DNA of 64,000 nucleotides from Terriglobia bacterium (GCA_020073145.1 JAIQFS010000006.1:141902-205901), one strand, 5' to 3'. Counted from the stretch's first letter, positions 1-9,101 are shown. Notes: generated by a model from the letters alone, not told the origin. A program made the numbers and translations.

Positions 1-265
1 CGCGTCCCGGAATGGACAAGGCCGATACATAAAGCACCTGGGCGTACACCTGGCCATCTACCGGAAACGACCCGATCTTTCCAAAACTATCGGGAGTGAC
101 CGTAGCTGGGCTCAGTTGCGTCTCCTGCAGGTTTGAGTTGGTGCGGCCGTTCGAACCGTTGGCCGTAAGAATGTTGACTTGAGCCGGACACAGCCCGCAG
201 CAGAGCGCAAGGAGCCCGAGCGATCGTGCAGCGGTCCTTCGGTGGCCAACAAACGGACGGGTCAT
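1..265 (-). CDS. N-terminal part of a secreted protein, probably a PQQ-like beta-propeller protein (partial)
   Basis: The frame is open from an ATG at 265 to the window edge and encodes 88 residues. It starts with a signal peptide: basic MTRPFVGHRRTAARS, then a hydrophobic stretch ending LCPAQ. The mature start (VNILTANGSNGRTNSNLQET, later FGKIGSFPVDGQVYAQ and LYVSALSIPG) resembles the N-terminus of acidobacterial secreted proteins annotated as PQQ-like or beta-propeller repeat proteins, in which this segment is the first propeller blade. No clear Shine-Dalgarno sequence precedes the ATG. The 3' part lies outside the window, so the family call rests on the first blade only. Confidence 0.6.
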   Translation of the reverse strand, partial: MTRPFVGHRRTAARSLGLLALCCGLCPAQVNILTANGSNGRTNSNLQETQLSPATVTPDSFGKIGSFPVDGQVYAQVLYVSALSIPGR

Positions 266-871
266 ATAAGAAGAAGCGAGGGATTACGGTTTCATCCGCC
301 TAGTAGAATTGCGCCCGGCTGCGTCATAAGTTGCACCGAATTCGCATCTCTCCCGAGTTCCACATTTGAAATTGGACATAGCATGTTCTTGCGATTCGAT
401 ACGGTTAACGCGGCGACGTCCTGGGCGCGCCCTGGAGTTGCCAGCGTGGGCAGATTCCGGGCCAGACGTGTGGACTCCGTGTTGGAGTGACGGATGGTAC
501 GTGAATCGGGTTTCATCCTGACACCGGCTCGTACCAAGTCAAGATAAGAAACCCCGGCTCTTCCGTAAAGACTTCCGTTGGATATCGGATCATTTGATTG
601 ATATAGAAAGTTAACGTCTGTCGTGAGCTCCCTTTCTTGTCGGCCTCTCGAACTGAAAACCCGGCTCCGTGCGGCGTGACGTGCGCTCCAGGCGATCGTT
701 TGGTACGGTGACGCACACTCCCAACCCGGGGTGAGCCATAATTCGCCGGCATGGAGGGCCTTCGCGAGACGATCGCATCCGGCCCTTCATTTCCATTCCG
801 GAGACTCCCCTCTGAAAAGCCGTGGTCACGCTATACTAGCTTGTAGATTCAAAGGGTTCCGCACGGAAATT
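266..871. other. intergenic region, about 600 bp, no gene seen
   Basis: This lies between the divergent partial gene at 1-265 and the ccsA-like gene. Frames of 60-100 codons exist on both strands, but none has a ribosome binding site, a signal peptide or a recognisable motif. The only signal I support is a -10-like TATACT at 832-837. The stretch may hold decayed coding sequence, but I cannot identify any. Confidence 0.4.
832..837 (+). promoter_or_regulatory. putative -10 element for the heme operon
   Basis: TATACT lies 35 bp upstream of the chosen ATG of the ccsA-like gene. No good -35 hexamer is visible at 16-18 bp spacing, so this is only a candidate. Confidence 0.35.
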
Positions 872-1693
872 ATGGCTGCAATGAGCGTCATCTGGTTGCG
901 CGTGGCTGTGGCGTTGTACTCGCTCGGCCTGTTGCATTCCATCCTCATGCTGGTCCGGCGTCGCGAGCAGTTGTACCACGTCGCCCTGGGCGCCTTTGCC
1001 CTGGGGGCCGTTTTCCACTTCGTCTCGATTGTGGACGAAGGCATTCTGACCAACCGCTGCCCCATCACCAACACCTTCGAGACCCTTTCCTTCTGTTCAT
1101 TTCTGGTTGCAGTTCTGTATCTCTTCATTCAGTGGCGCTACAAGATGGAGAGCCTGAGCGCGTTCATCTTTCCCCTTGTATTCGTCATGTCGCTGATCGG
1201 TACGCTGGGCAACCCGGTCAGTGCCTGGACCAGTCCGGTGGTGCGCAATGCTTGGCTGACCGTCCACATTGTCCTGGTCCTGCTCGGTTTTGCGGCGCTG
1301 GTGGTCACTGCCGTGGCGTCTCTGCTCTATCTCTTTCAAGAGCGGGAGCTCAAGGCCAAGAAGCCGCGCAAGTTCTACTATCGCTTGCCCGCTCTCGGCA
1401 CGCTGGATGACCTGATCTCTAAATCCATGGCCATCGGCTTCGTCCTGATGACCCTCGCCGTCATTGCTGCCAGCACCTGGGCGTTCATCGAAATGAAGGC
1501 CGGCTGGATCAGCCAACCCAAAATCGCCATTTCGTTTTTCACGTGGGGGATTTATCTGGTCCTGGTGTGCCTGCGCACCACGGCGGGCTGGCGCGGGCGC
1601 AAGGCCGCTCTCATGACCGTTGCCGTGGTGGGTTTCTCGATCCTCACCTGGGCGGCCCACTCCAGTCTGGGCGCTCTGTTGCAGAAGCAATGA
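872..1693 (+). CDS. CcsA/HemX-like cytochrome c assembly membrane protein
   Basis: This is a polytopic membrane protein of 273 residues with about eight hydrophobic segments. Hydrophobic helices flank an NRCPITNTFETLSF motif and a later NAWLTVHIVLVLLG segment, the pattern of the CcsA/CcmC/HemX superfamily, whose members handle heme or affect heme synthesis at the membrane. The ATG at 872 is chosen because the protein then begins with an amphipathic MAAMSVIWLRV helix; an in-frame ATG at 881 is an alternative. The stop overlaps the hemA ATG (ATGA at 1690-1693), so the two are translationally coupled. An hemX-like gene next to hemA is also known in Bacillus. A role in cytochrome c maturation rather than in modulating HemA cannot be excluded. 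Confidence 0.8.
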   Translation: MAAMSVIWLRVAVALYSLGLLHSILMLVRRREQLYHVALGAFALGAVFHFVSIVDEGILTNRCPITNTFETLSFCSFLVAVLYLFIQWRYKMESLSAFIFPLVFVMSLIGTLGNPVSAWTSPVVRNAWLTVHIVLVLLGFAALVVTAVASLLYLFQERELKAKKPRKFYYRLPALGTLDDLISKSMAIGFVLMTLAVIAASTWAFIEMKAGWISQPKIAISFFTWGIYLVLVCLRTTAGWRGRKAALMTVAVVGFSILTWAAHSSLGALLQKQ

Positions 1694-2955
1694 AACTTCT
1701 TTTGACCGGAGTCAGCCATAAGACGGCGCCCGTGGAGGTGCGGGAATGTCTGGCTTTCCACGAGGAGACTCTCGCGGCGGCGTTGAAAGACTTGCAAGCG
1801 CGCCCCGGTGTCACCGAAGCAGTAATCCTGTCGACCTGTAACCGAGTTGAGATTACGGTCACTACGGAAGACGACGCTGATCCGCAGGTTACGGTCGATT
1901 CGTTTCTGGCCGACCACAAGCCCGTCAGCGCCGAGACCATCGCGCCGCACTTATACCGCTACGAAGGGCGCGAGGCCATCCATCATCTGTTCCGAGTGGC
2001 GTCCAGCCTGGATTCCATGGTGGTGGGCGAGCCCCAGATCCTCGGCCAGCTGAAGGCCGCGTACACCGCCGCCAAAGATGCCGGCTCGGTGTGCGGATGG
2101 CTCGATGGCCTGCTGACCCGCGCTTTCGGCGTGGCCAAGCGGGTCCGCTCCGAGACCGGCATCGGCCAGATGGCGGTTTCGGTCAGCTATGCCGCGGTCG
2201 AACTGGCCCGCAAGATTTTCGGCTCGCTCTCCGGCCGCACCATCATGATCGTCGGGGCGGGGAAGATGTCCGAGCTGGCGGCCCGCCACTTGCGCCGCTC
2301 CGGCGCCTCCCACGTGTTCGTCACCAACCGGACTTATGAGCGCGCCGTCGAAATGGCCAAGCTCTTTCAGGGCACGCCGGTCGAATACCAGCGGTTCATC
2401 GGGATGCTGCCCGAGGTCGACATTCTGATCGCCTCCAGCGGCGCGCCTCACTATATCCTCCACAAGGAGGAAATGCAGCGCGTCATTGCCGCCCGGCGCA
2501 ACAAGCCCGCCTTCCTGATCGATATCGCCGTGCCGCGCAACATCGACCCGGCCGTCAACGACCTCGACAACGTCTTCCTCTACGACATCGACGACCTGGA
2601 GGAAGTCGTCAGCGCCAACAAGCGGGAGCGGATGAAGGAAGCCGACCGCGCCGAAGCCCTCGTTTTGGACGAAGTCGAACGCATGATGGCGCGTCTCAAG
2701 GTGGTGGAGATCACGCCCACGATCATCGGGCTGCAGGAGCAGCTCGAGCAGATCCGCGCCGCCGAGATCGACAAAGTGCGGCGGCGCTACGGCCCCTTCA
2801 CGCCGCAGCAGGAAGAGGCCCTCGAAGCGGCTACCCGTGCCATCGTCAACAAGGTAGCGCATGGGCCCATCTCCGAGCTGCGGGTCCAGGCAGCCAAGCC
2901 CGACGGGGCCCATGCCGTCGCGCTCATCAAGAAAGTCTTTCATCTTCAGGATTGA
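1690..2955 (+). CDS. hemA: glutamyl-tRNA reductase
   Basis: This enzyme reduces Glu-tRNA(Glu) to glutamate-1-semialdehyde with NADPH, the first committed step of C5-pathway tetrapyrrole synthesis. The 421 residues match the family length. The N-terminal catalytic domain carries LTGVSHKTAPVE and the nucleophile in STCNR (Cys50). GEPQILGQLK follows, then a Rossmann domain with MIVGAGKMSELAARHL and DIAVPRNID. A C-terminal helical dimerisation region ends in ISELRVQA. The start codon overlaps the upstream stop. hemC follows after 2 bp and cobA-hemD after that, so the operon runs from Glu-tRNA to uroporphyrinogen III, apart from hemL and hemB, which are not in the window. Confidence 0.97.
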   Translation: MKLLLTGVSHKTAPVEVRECLAFHEETLAAALKDLQARPGVTEAVILSTCNRVEITVTTEDDADPQVTVDSFLADHKPVSAETIAPHLYRYEGREAIHHLFRVASSLDSMVVGEPQILGQLKAAYTAAKDAGSVCGWLDGLLTRAFGVAKRVRSETGIGQMAVSVSYAAVELARKIFGSLSGRTIMIVGAGKMSELAARHLRRSGASHVFVTNRTYERAVEMAKLFQGTPVEYQRFIGMLPEVDILIASSGAPHYILHKEEMQRVIAARRNKPAFLIDIAVPRNIDPAVNDLDNVFLYDIDDLEEVVSANKRERMKEADRAEALVLDEVERMMARLKVVEITPTIIGLQEQLEQIRAAEIDKVRRRYGPFTPQQEEALEAATRAIVNKVAHGPISELRVQAAKPDGAHAVALIKKVFHLQD

Positions 2956-2957
2956 TC

Positions 2958-3857
2958 ATGCTTGTGATCGCGTCGCGCGGCTCCCAACTCGCCTTGTGGC
3001 AAGCCCATTGGGTGCGTGAGCAGCTGGCCCAGGCCGGACACGAATGCCGCATTGAAGTCATCAAGACCACCGGCGACAAGATCACCGATGTTCCCTTGGC
3101 CCAGGTCGGAGGCAAAGGCCTGTTCACCAAGGAAATCGAGGAAGCGCTGCTCGAAGGCCGCGCCGATCTGGCCGTCCACAGTCTCAAGGATCTTCCCACC
3201 GAGTTACCCGCCGGTCTGGTGCTGGCGGCCGTTCCCGTGCGCGAAGACCCGCGCGATGCCATCGTCGGCCGGCCGCTGGCGGACCTGCCCCAGGGCGCCA
3301 CCGTCGGAACCAGTTCCTTGCGGCGCGCGGCCCAGTTGCGTCACCTTCGCCCCGATCTCAAAATCGAGTCCGTGCGCGGAAACCTCGACACGCGTCTGCG
3401 CAAGCTCGACGAGGGGCGCTACCAGGCCATCGTGCTGGCCTCGGCCGGGCTGAAGCGTCTGGGCTGGGGCGATCGGATCGCTGAGCCCCTGCCGCCCGAA
3501 GTCATGTGTTCGTCCGTAGGCCAGGGGGCTCTCGGAATTGAAACTCGCACCTCCGGCCCCGGTCATGATGCTTGCGCGGCCCTGGACCACGCGGACACCC
3601 GCGCCGCAGTCACCGCTGAACGCGCCTTGCTGGCGGCTTTGGGAGGCGGTTGCCAGGTCCCCATCGGAGCCTATGCGATCGTAGCTGGCGGGCTTCTCAA
3701 CATCGTCGCGGTGGTGGCTTCGCCCGATGGCGCTGAACTCGTGCGCGGCCACTCCGAAGGCCCCGGTGCTGAAGCCGCGCGCATCGGCCGCGCCCTGGGA
3801 ACCGACCTGCTCGGCCGCGGCGCGCGCCGCATTCTCGATGCGGTCTACAGCCTATGA
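2958..3857 (+). CDS. hemC: hydroxymethylbilane synthase (porphobilinogen deaminase)
   Basis: The enzyme joins four porphobilinogen molecules into hydroxymethylbilane. The protein has 299 residues, starting MLVIASRGSQLALWQAHWV. Typical motifs are IKTTGDKI, GGKGLFTKEIEEALL, AVHSLKDLPTELP, GTSSLRRAAQL, VRGNLDTRLRKL and SSVGQGALGIE. The dipyrromethane-cofactor cysteine is in the GGGCQVPIGAYA motif. The ATG at 2958 is preferred over a TTG two codons upstream. Its stop overlaps the next start (ATGA at 3854-3857). Confidence 0.97.
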   Translation: MLVIASRGSQLALWQAHWVREQLAQAGHECRIEVIKTTGDKITDVPLAQVGGKGLFTKEIEEALLEGRADLAVHSLKDLPTELPAGLVLAAVPVREDPRDAIVGRPLADLPQGATVGTSSLRRAAQLRHLRPDLKIESVRGNLDTRLRKLDEGRYQAIVLASAGLKRLGWGDRIAEPLPPEVMCSSVGQGALGIETRTSGPGHDACAALDHADTRAAVTAERALLAALGGGCQVPIGAYAIVAGGLLNIVAVVASPDGAELVRGHSEGPGAEAARIGRALGTDLLGRGARRILDAVYSL

Positions 3858-5335
3858 GTAAGGTCTACCTCGTCGGCGCGGGCCCCGGCGATCCCGACCT
3901 CATTACCTGGAAAGGCCGCCGTCTCCTCGAACAGGCCGACGCCGTTCTGTTCGATCATCTCGCGCCCGACGCGCTCGTCGATCTGGCCCCGCCCCACGCC
4001 GAACGCATTTACGTCGGCAAGAAGAAGTCGCTCCACGCCTTCACCCAGGAAGAGATCTGCGCCATGCTGATCGAGCGCGCCCGCCGCGGTCTCACCGTCG
4101 TCCGGCTGAAGGGCGGCGATCCCTTCATCTTCGGGCGCGGCGGCGAAGAGGCCGAGGCCCTCGCCCAGGCTGGCATCCCCTTCGAAGTGGTTCCCGGCGT
4201 GACCACTCCGCTCGGCATCGCGGCCTATGCCGGTGTTCCTCTTACCCATCGCGAGCACACCTCGGTGGTGACGTTCGTCACCGGACACGCCGTCCACGCC
4301 ATCGATTGGGATAAGGTCGGGCTGGCCGAGACCCTGGTGATTTTCATGGGCCTGACCACATTCGGCGAAATCGCCCGCCAGTTGATCGCGCGCGGCCGCT
4401 CCGCCGACACCCCGGCCATGGCCGTCCGCTGGGCCACCCGCCCCGATCAGGAGACCATCGCGGGCACCCTGGCCACGCTTCCCGGTCTGATCGAACGCCA
4501 CGCACTGAAGCCTCCCGCTACCCTGATCGTTGGGGAAGTGGTGCGCTTGCGCGAGAAGCTCGATTGGTATGAGCACTTGCCTCTGTTCGGCAAGCGCATC
4601 GTGGTCACCCGCGCCAAAGGCCAGGCCGAAGCCCTTTCGGCGCGGCTGCACGCCCTGGGCGCCCACGTCTTGGAGTTGCCCACCATCGAGATCCAGCCGG
4701 CTGCCGATTATGGGCCCCTGGACCAGGCCATCGCCTCGCTCGCCTGCTATGACTGGCTGATCTTCACCAGCGCCAACGGCGTGCGGTTCTTCCTCGACCG
4801 GTTGGACCGCTCCGTCACCGACTTGCGCGGGCTACGGGCTAGGATCTGCGCCATCGGTCCAGCCACGCGCGCCGCCGTCGAGGCCCTGCACCTCAAGGTC
4901 GACCTCATGGGCAAGGAGTACGTGGCCGAAGGGTTGCTCGAAGCCTTCGCATCGCACGACCTTTCCGGGAAGCGCGTGCTGCTGCCCCGGGCCGCCGTGG
5001 CGCGCGACCTGGTCCCCACCGAACTGGCCCGTCGCGGCGCCCAAGTGGATGTGGTCGAAGCCTACCGCACGGTGGTTCCCGAACAAGCCGCCAGGCAGGC
5101 CCGGGAGATTTTTGCCCGCCCGCACCAGCCGCACGCCATCACGTTCACCAGCTCGTCCACCGTCCAGAATTTCGCGCAAGCCGCGAGTGTCGCCGCGCTG
5201 GAAGGAGTGCGCGTGGTCTCCATCGGCCCCGTGACCTCGAACACCGCCGGCAATCTCGGCATCCGCGTCGACGCCGAGGCCCAGCCGTTCACCGTAGACG
5301 GCTTAGTCGGCGCCGTTCTTCGGCTATTCTCGTGA
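3854..5335 (+). CDS. cobA-hemD: fused uroporphyrinogen-III C-methyltransferase / uroporphyrinogen-III synthase
   Basis: This is a two-domain fusion of 493 residues. Residues 1 to about 240 are a SUMT-type (CobA) SAM methyltransferase: VYLVGAGPGDPDLITWKG, DAVLFDHL, VVRLKGGDPFIFGRGGEE, VVPGVTTPLGIAAYAGVPLTHR. This domain converts uroporphyrinogen III to precorrin-2 for siroheme and cobalamin. From about residue 242 (FGKRIVVTRAKGQAEALSARL) to the end is a HemD domain that cyclises hydroxymethylbilane, with LIFTSANGVRFFL, ICAIGPATRAAVE and ITFTSSSTVQNF. Such fusions occur in several bacteria. It follows hemC with a 4-bp overlap and ends the heme operon. Confidence 0.95.
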   Translation: MSKVYLVGAGPGDPDLITWKGRRLLEQADAVLFDHLAPDALVDLAPPHAERIYVGKKKSLHAFTQEEICAMLIERARRGLTVVRLKGGDPFIFGRGGEEAEALAQAGIPFEVVPGVTTPLGIAAYAGVPLTHREHTSVVTFVTGHAVHAIDWDKVGLAETLVIFMGLTTFGEIARQLIARGRSADTPAMAVRWATRPDQETIAGTLATLPGLIERHALKPPATLIVGEVVRLREKLDWYEHLPLFGKRIVVTRAKGQAEALSARLHALGAHVLELPTIEIQPAADYGPLDQAIASLACYDWLIFTSANGVRFFLDRLDRSVTDLRGLRARICAIGPATRAAVEALHLKVDLMGKEYVAEGLLEAFASHDLSGKRVLLPRAAVARDLVPTELARRGAQVDVVEAYRTVVPEQAARQAREIFARPHQPHAITFTSSSTVQNFAQAASVAALEGVRVVSIGPVTSNTAGNLGIRVDAEAQPFTVDGLVGAVLRLFS

Positions 5336-5432
5336 AGCGAAATCCCGTAATGCCTTGAAAACAATCCCCTTTTGATAGGGAAAACCCATCCGGGCCCCTC
5401 TCCCGATCCCTCCCGCCCAACCTCCCCTTCCG

Positions 5433-5461
5433 TTACCATTCTTCAACCGATACGTCATAAT
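5433..5461 (+). promoter_or_regulatory. putative sigma70-type promoter of the ECF sigma gene
   Basis: TTACCA at 5433-5438 and CATAAT at 5456-5461 are separated by 17 bp. The predicted start of transcription is near 5468, only about 4 bases before the ATG at 5472, implying a nearly leaderless message. Confidence 0.45.
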
Positions 5462-5471
5462 CTACGGGTAC

Positions 5472-6083
5472 ATGGCCCAGCAAGCAGCCGGAGCGGCAGG
5501 CGCCCGCTTGAGTCCACAAGTAGATGCGCTAATCCGGGCGGCCCAACGCGGTGACCAGGGCGCTTTTGAGGAATTGGTCCGCCTGTACGACCAGAGTGTG
5601 CTCCGGCAGGCCATGAACCTGTTGCGCTCCCCCGAGGAGGCTCGGGATGTGTACCAAGAGGTCTTTCTCAAGGTCTTCCGGAACCTGCAGACGTTCCGCT
5701 TCGATTGCAGTTTCCCTACTTGGCTGTACCGCATCGTGACTAACGTGTGTCTGGACCATCTGCGGAAGCGCGTTGTGCGCAAAGAAGAGCCGGCCGTGGT
5801 GGAGACCGGCGAGGGCCCCGTCGACCGGATGGAGAATTTCGAGGAAGGATCGGCCCACGCCGATCCCGAGCGCCAGCTCTGGAACCGGCAGTTGCAGGCG
5901 CGGATTGAAGAAGGGCTGCAAGACCTGACGCCGCGCGAACGCATGGTCTTCGAACTGCGCCATTACGACGGAATGCGCTTGCGGAATATCGGCGAGATCC
6001 TCGGCACCACCGAGGACGCGGCCAAGAATTGCCTCTTTCGGGCCACCCAGAAGATGCGCTCGACGTTGGGAGATTTCGTATGA
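5472..6083 (+). CDS. ECF-type RNA polymerase sigma factor
   Basis: The protein has 203 residues with the two ECF regions. Region 2 covers about 20-95, with FEELVRLYDQSVLRQAMNLL, RDVYQEVFLKVFRNLQTF and FPTWLYRIVTNVCLDHLRKR. Region 4 covers about 140-200, with LQDLTPRERMVFELRHYDGM, IGEILGTTEDAAKNCLFRA. It is co-transcribed with a zinc-finger/HEAT protein that starts at ATGA inside its stop codon, the usual sigma/anti-sigma arrangement. The downstream secreted DUF4097-like and PDZ proteins suggest an envelope-related regulon, which is inference from position. Confidence 0.93.
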   Translation: MAQQAAGAAGARLSPQVDALIRAAQRGDQGAFEELVRLYDQSVLRQAMNLLRSPEEARDVYQEVFLKVFRNLQTFRFDCSFPTWLYRIVTNVCLDHLRKRVVRKEEPAVVETGEGPVDRMENFEEGSAHADPERQLWNRQLQARIEEGLQDLTPRERMVFELRHYDGMRLRNIGEILGTTEDAAKNCLFRATQKMRSTLGDFV

Positions 6084-7012
6084 CGTGCGATTCGGTTTTG
6101 AAAGCCATCCCGCTCTACTTCTACGGCGAGCTGTCGCCCGCGGAAGAGGAAAGCGTCGAGCAGCATCTGCACGAGTGCGCCGCCTGCGCCCGGCAGATGG
6201 AGCAGCAGCGCGCGCTCGCCGCGGGGCTCGACCGCCGCCGCGCTGAAGTTCCGACGATGCTTCTGGAAGACTGCCGCGCCGATTTGATGGCGGCGATTCA
6301 AGGCGGAGCGGGCGCTGCCGAAACTCCCGCGGCCAGCCCCTGGAAGCTCTTCCTCCATGCCTTGGAGCATAGCTTCTCCAACTGGACTCGCTACCGCCAG
6401 CCGGTGGGGGCCGTGGCGCTTCTGGCCATCGCATTTTTTGCGGGACGGTTCACCCAGACCCAGCCGGGCTTGTCCTCCGCTTCCCTGGCGACGCCCTCCG
6501 AACCGGCTTTTTCCACCGTGCGATCGATCCAGCCCGATACCGCCGGCGGAGTCCAGATCGCGCTCGATGAAACGCGCCGCCGTGTCGTCTCCGGCCGTAT
6601 GGACGATCAGAATATCCAGCGATTGCTGTTGACCGCGGCCCGGGAAGACAATCCCGCCGTGCGGGTCGAGTCGGTGGATCTGCTCAAAAGCCACTCCGAT
6701 TCCAGCGCCGTCCGCGACGCCCTGCTCAACGCCGTCGCCCATGACCCCAATGACGGAGTGCGGCTCAAGGCCGTCGAGGGCCTCAAGCCCCTGGCCGCCG
6801 ACCCCGACGTGCGCAAGGTGCTGGCCCAGGTCCTGCTGGCCGATAACAACTCGGCGGTGCGCATGCAAGTGGTGGATCTGTTGGTTGAGCATCGCGACGA
6901 CGCCATTGTGGGTGTTCTCCAGAATCTCATGCAGAAAGAGAACAACAGCTATGTGCGCCTGAAGTCGGAAAAGGCGCTGAAGGAAATGAATGCTTCAATC
7001 GGGACCTTCTAA
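6080..7012 (+). CDS. putative anti-sigma factor: zinc-finger, one TM segment, HEAT repeats
   Basis: The protein has 310 residues. The N-terminus holds an anti-sigma zinc-finger motif: Cys3, then HLHECAACARQ (H-x3-C-x2-C). A single membrane segment follows, VGAVALLAIAFFAGRF, around residues 118-133. The region from about 180 to 305 consists of HEAT-like repeats of about 30 residues (NPAVRVESVDLLKSH, DGVRLKAVEGLKPLA, NSAVRMQVVDLLVEH, NSYVRLKSEKALKEM). Its start overlaps the sigma factor stop. It probably binds the sigma factor in the cytoplasm and has a periplasmic HEAT domain, which could sense a partner protein. The next gene starts inside its 3' end. Confidence 0.8.
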   Translation: MTCDSVLKAIPLYFYGELSPAEEESVEQHLHECAACARQMEQQRALAAGLDRRRAEVPTMLLEDCRADLMAAIQGGAGAAETPAASPWKLFLHALEHSFSNWTRYRQPVGAVALLAIAFFAGRFTQTQPGLSSASLATPSEPAFSTVRSIQPDTAGGVQIALDETRRRVVSGRMDDQNIQRLLLTAAREDNPAVRVESVDLLKSHSDSSAVRDALLNAVAHDPNDGVRLKAVEGLKPLAADPDVRKVLAQVLLADNNSAVRMQVVDLLVEHRDDAIVGVLQNLMQKENNSYVRLKSEKALKEMNASIGTF

Positions 7013-8174
7013 GCGGGGTGGGAATTCAGCCTGCCGCCGCGCGCTCCTCGCCGGCCTGCTCGCGGTTCTGCCTGCTGCCCTGTTCGCCCAGGCCTCCTTG
7101 GTGCGGGAAGGCGGCCGCTGGGTGCAAACCATCACCGGCTCCGCGCCCGCCGCCGCCCGGCTGCGCGTGCTCTGCCAGGGGCCGGTCCATCTGGAAGGCG
7201 GAACCGCCAATGAGATCGCGTATACCGCAAAGGTGAGCGTGCGTGCCCGGAATGAAGGCGAAGCGCGGCGCCTCCTGGAAGGGTTTGGCGTCCGGAAATC
7301 CACCTCGGGCGAATGGGCGGTGCTGGTGGCGGGCGGCGGGAAGGGGACTGCGAGCCTCACTCTGCGGACGCCACGCTTGGCCGGAGTCCTCATTTCCACC
7401 GCGGAAGGGGGCGTCGAAGCCAACGGCGTTGAGGGATTCCTCACCGCGGACACCCGGGCCGGCGAAATGAAGTGCGACCGTATCGCCGGCGAGTGCCGCT
7501 TGACCACAGGAGGCGGCGACATTCTGGTCGGCGAAATCGGCGGGGGATTGCAAAGTTCCACTGGCGGTGGACGCATCGTGGTGAAATCGGTCCGCGGCGA
7601 TGCCGTGCTGGAGACCGCGGGCGGCGATATTCAGGTGGGCGACGCCGGCGCGGCTGTGCGGGCGGATACTGCCGGCGGCGCTGTGCGCATCAATAGCGCC
7701 GGCGGGTCCGTGACGGCCTCCACCGGCGGCGGCCCCATCGTCATCGGCAAAGCCGGAGGCATCGTCATCACCCGCAATATGGCCGGCCCGGTGCAAGTGG
7801 GCGCGGCTACCGGCGTGCGCAGCGAATCCGGCACCGGGGGCATTCGGCTGAACAATATCGCCGGGCCCATGCGCGTCTCCACGGCCGTGGGGAATATCAT
7901 GGCCACCCTCCTCGCCGGCCGCCCGCTGTTGGATTCCTACCTGGCCACCGGCGATGGTGACATTACCGTGCTCATTCCGTCCAATGTGGGTGTGACCGTC
8001 CGGGCCCAAAACGATCTGGCCGACTCGCTCACGCGCATCGTCTCCGACTTCCCGGACCTTCCCGTTCGGATGCGGGGAATGCAGGTGGTTGCCGAAGGCG
8101 CCATCAACGGCGGCGGCCCGCTGTTGCGGATTTCCGGGACCGGCGGCACGATCTTTATTAAGCGGCAACGATAG
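6990..8174 (+). CDS. secreted DUF4097-like beta-helical protein
   Basis: The protein has 394 residues with a signal peptide ending LAVLPAALFAQ. Its body is a run of short Gly-rich repeats (TTGGGDILVGEIGGGLQSS, TAGGDIQVGDAGAAVRADT, STGGGPIVIGKAGG), typical of DUF4097/DUF2807-type putative adhesins that fold as a right-handed beta-helix. It starts at ATG 6990, 23 bp inside the anti-sigma gene, so it belongs to the sigma operon. Function is unknown; it may be a surface or periplasmic target of the sigma factor. Confidence 0.75.
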   Translation: MLQSGPSKRGGNSACRRALLAGLLAVLPAALFAQASLVREGGRWVQTITGSAPAAARLRVLCQGPVHLEGGTANEIAYTAKVSVRARNEGEARRLLEGFGVRKSTSGEWAVLVAGGGKGTASLTLRTPRLAGVLISTAEGGVEANGVEGFLTADTRAGEMKCDRIAGECRLTTGGGDILVGEIGGGLQSSTGGGRIVVKSVRGDAVLETAGGDIQVGDAGAAVRADTAGGAVRINSAGGSVTASTGGGPIVIGKAGGIVITRNMAGPVQVGAATGVRSESGTGGIRLNNIAGPMRVSTAVGNIMATLLAGRPLLDSYLATGDGDITVLIPSNVGVTVRAQNDLADSLTRIVSDFPDLPVRMRGMQVVAEGAINGGGPLLRISGTGGTIFIKRQR

Positions 8175-8184
8175 GGGTTTGACT

Positions 8185-9015
8185 ATGAGATTGGGAGTTT
8201 CTGTTTTCGTGACCCTGGCGGCAGCCAGCCTGGCAGCAACGGCCGGGTTTGCGCAAGACGCGCGCCACGCGAACATCGTCACTGTTCAGCGCCAGGGAAC
8301 CAGCTACTTAGGCATCGGCGCGCTCGAAGTCTCGCCGGAACGGGCCAAGGCGCTCAGTCTCAAGGAGGAGCGCGGCGTTGAGGTGGCCCACGTGGAAGAC
8401 GATAGCCCGGCCTCCAAGGCGGGCCTGAAGACTGGCGATGTCGTGTTGGAATACAACGGTGAAAAGGTGGAAGGCACCGAACAGTTCATCCGCATGGTGC
8501 GCGAAACACCGCCCGGCCGGCAAGTGAAGATCGTGGTCTGGCGCAACGGCGCCTCCGAAAATGTCACGGCCACCGTGGGGGCCCGGAGAAACACCATCAT
8601 CGAAACTCCCGGCGGCTCCGTCACCGTGCCGGTGCCGCCCATGCCGCCCATCGAGATCCCTCGCTTCGAGATGTCTTGGCAGACTCCTCTGCTGGGCATC
8701 GAGGGCGAATCGCTGGGAAGCGAAGCGCAGCTTGCCGAGTTCTTCGGCGTGAAGCAAGGCGTGCTGGTCAAGTCTGTGGTGCGGAACTCAGCCGCGGAAA
8801 AAGGTGGACTCAAGGCCGGTGACGTCATCGTCAAAGTGGATGATGCCGAAGTGAGCAGTCCGCGCGAGATCACCAGTGCCTTGCGCGCCAACCACGCGAA
8901 GACCAATTTTACGCTCACCGTGGTCCGCAATAAGAAGGAAATGCCGATCCCGGTCTCCATCCCGGATCGCAGCGGGCGCAATAATCAGTCCGTGGCCTGG
9001 GCCTTCCCCGCCTAA
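8185..9015 (+). CDS. secreted protein with two PDZ domains
   Basis: The protein has 276 residues with a signal peptide (MRLGVSVFVTLAAASLAATAGFAQ split around residue 24). The first PDZ domain, about 40-125, has SYLGIGALEVSPERAKAL, GVEVAHVEDDSPASKAGLK and GDVVLEYNG. The second, about 170-265, has QGVLVKSVVRNSAAEKGGLK and GDVIVKVDD. No trypsin-like protease domain is present, so it is not a DegP/HtrA enzyme but a PDZ-only periplasmic protein. It is the last gene of the sigma/anti-sigma cluster, 10 bp after the DUF4097-like gene. The ATG at 8185 is chosen for the signal peptide. Confidence 0.85.
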   Translation: MRLGVSVFVTLAAASLAATAGFAQDARHANIVTVQRQGTSYLGIGALEVSPERAKALSLKEERGVEVAHVEDDSPASKAGLKTGDVVLEYNGEKVEGTEQFIRMVRETPPGRQVKIVVWRNGASENVTATVGARRNTIIETPGGSVTVPVPPMPPIEIPRFEMSWQTPLLGIEGESLGSEAQLAEFFGVKQGVLVKSVVRNSAAEKGGLKAGDVIVKVDDAEVSSPREITSALRANHAKTNFTLTVVRNKKEMPIPVSIPDRSGRNNQSVAWAFPA

Positions 9016-9101
9016 CCCGATGAGTCGTTAGGCCAGGTTGTGCACCTGCCGATCCGCTGGCAGCGGGTCCAGGGAGCAAGGCCCAATTTCCAGCAGGGCC
9101 T

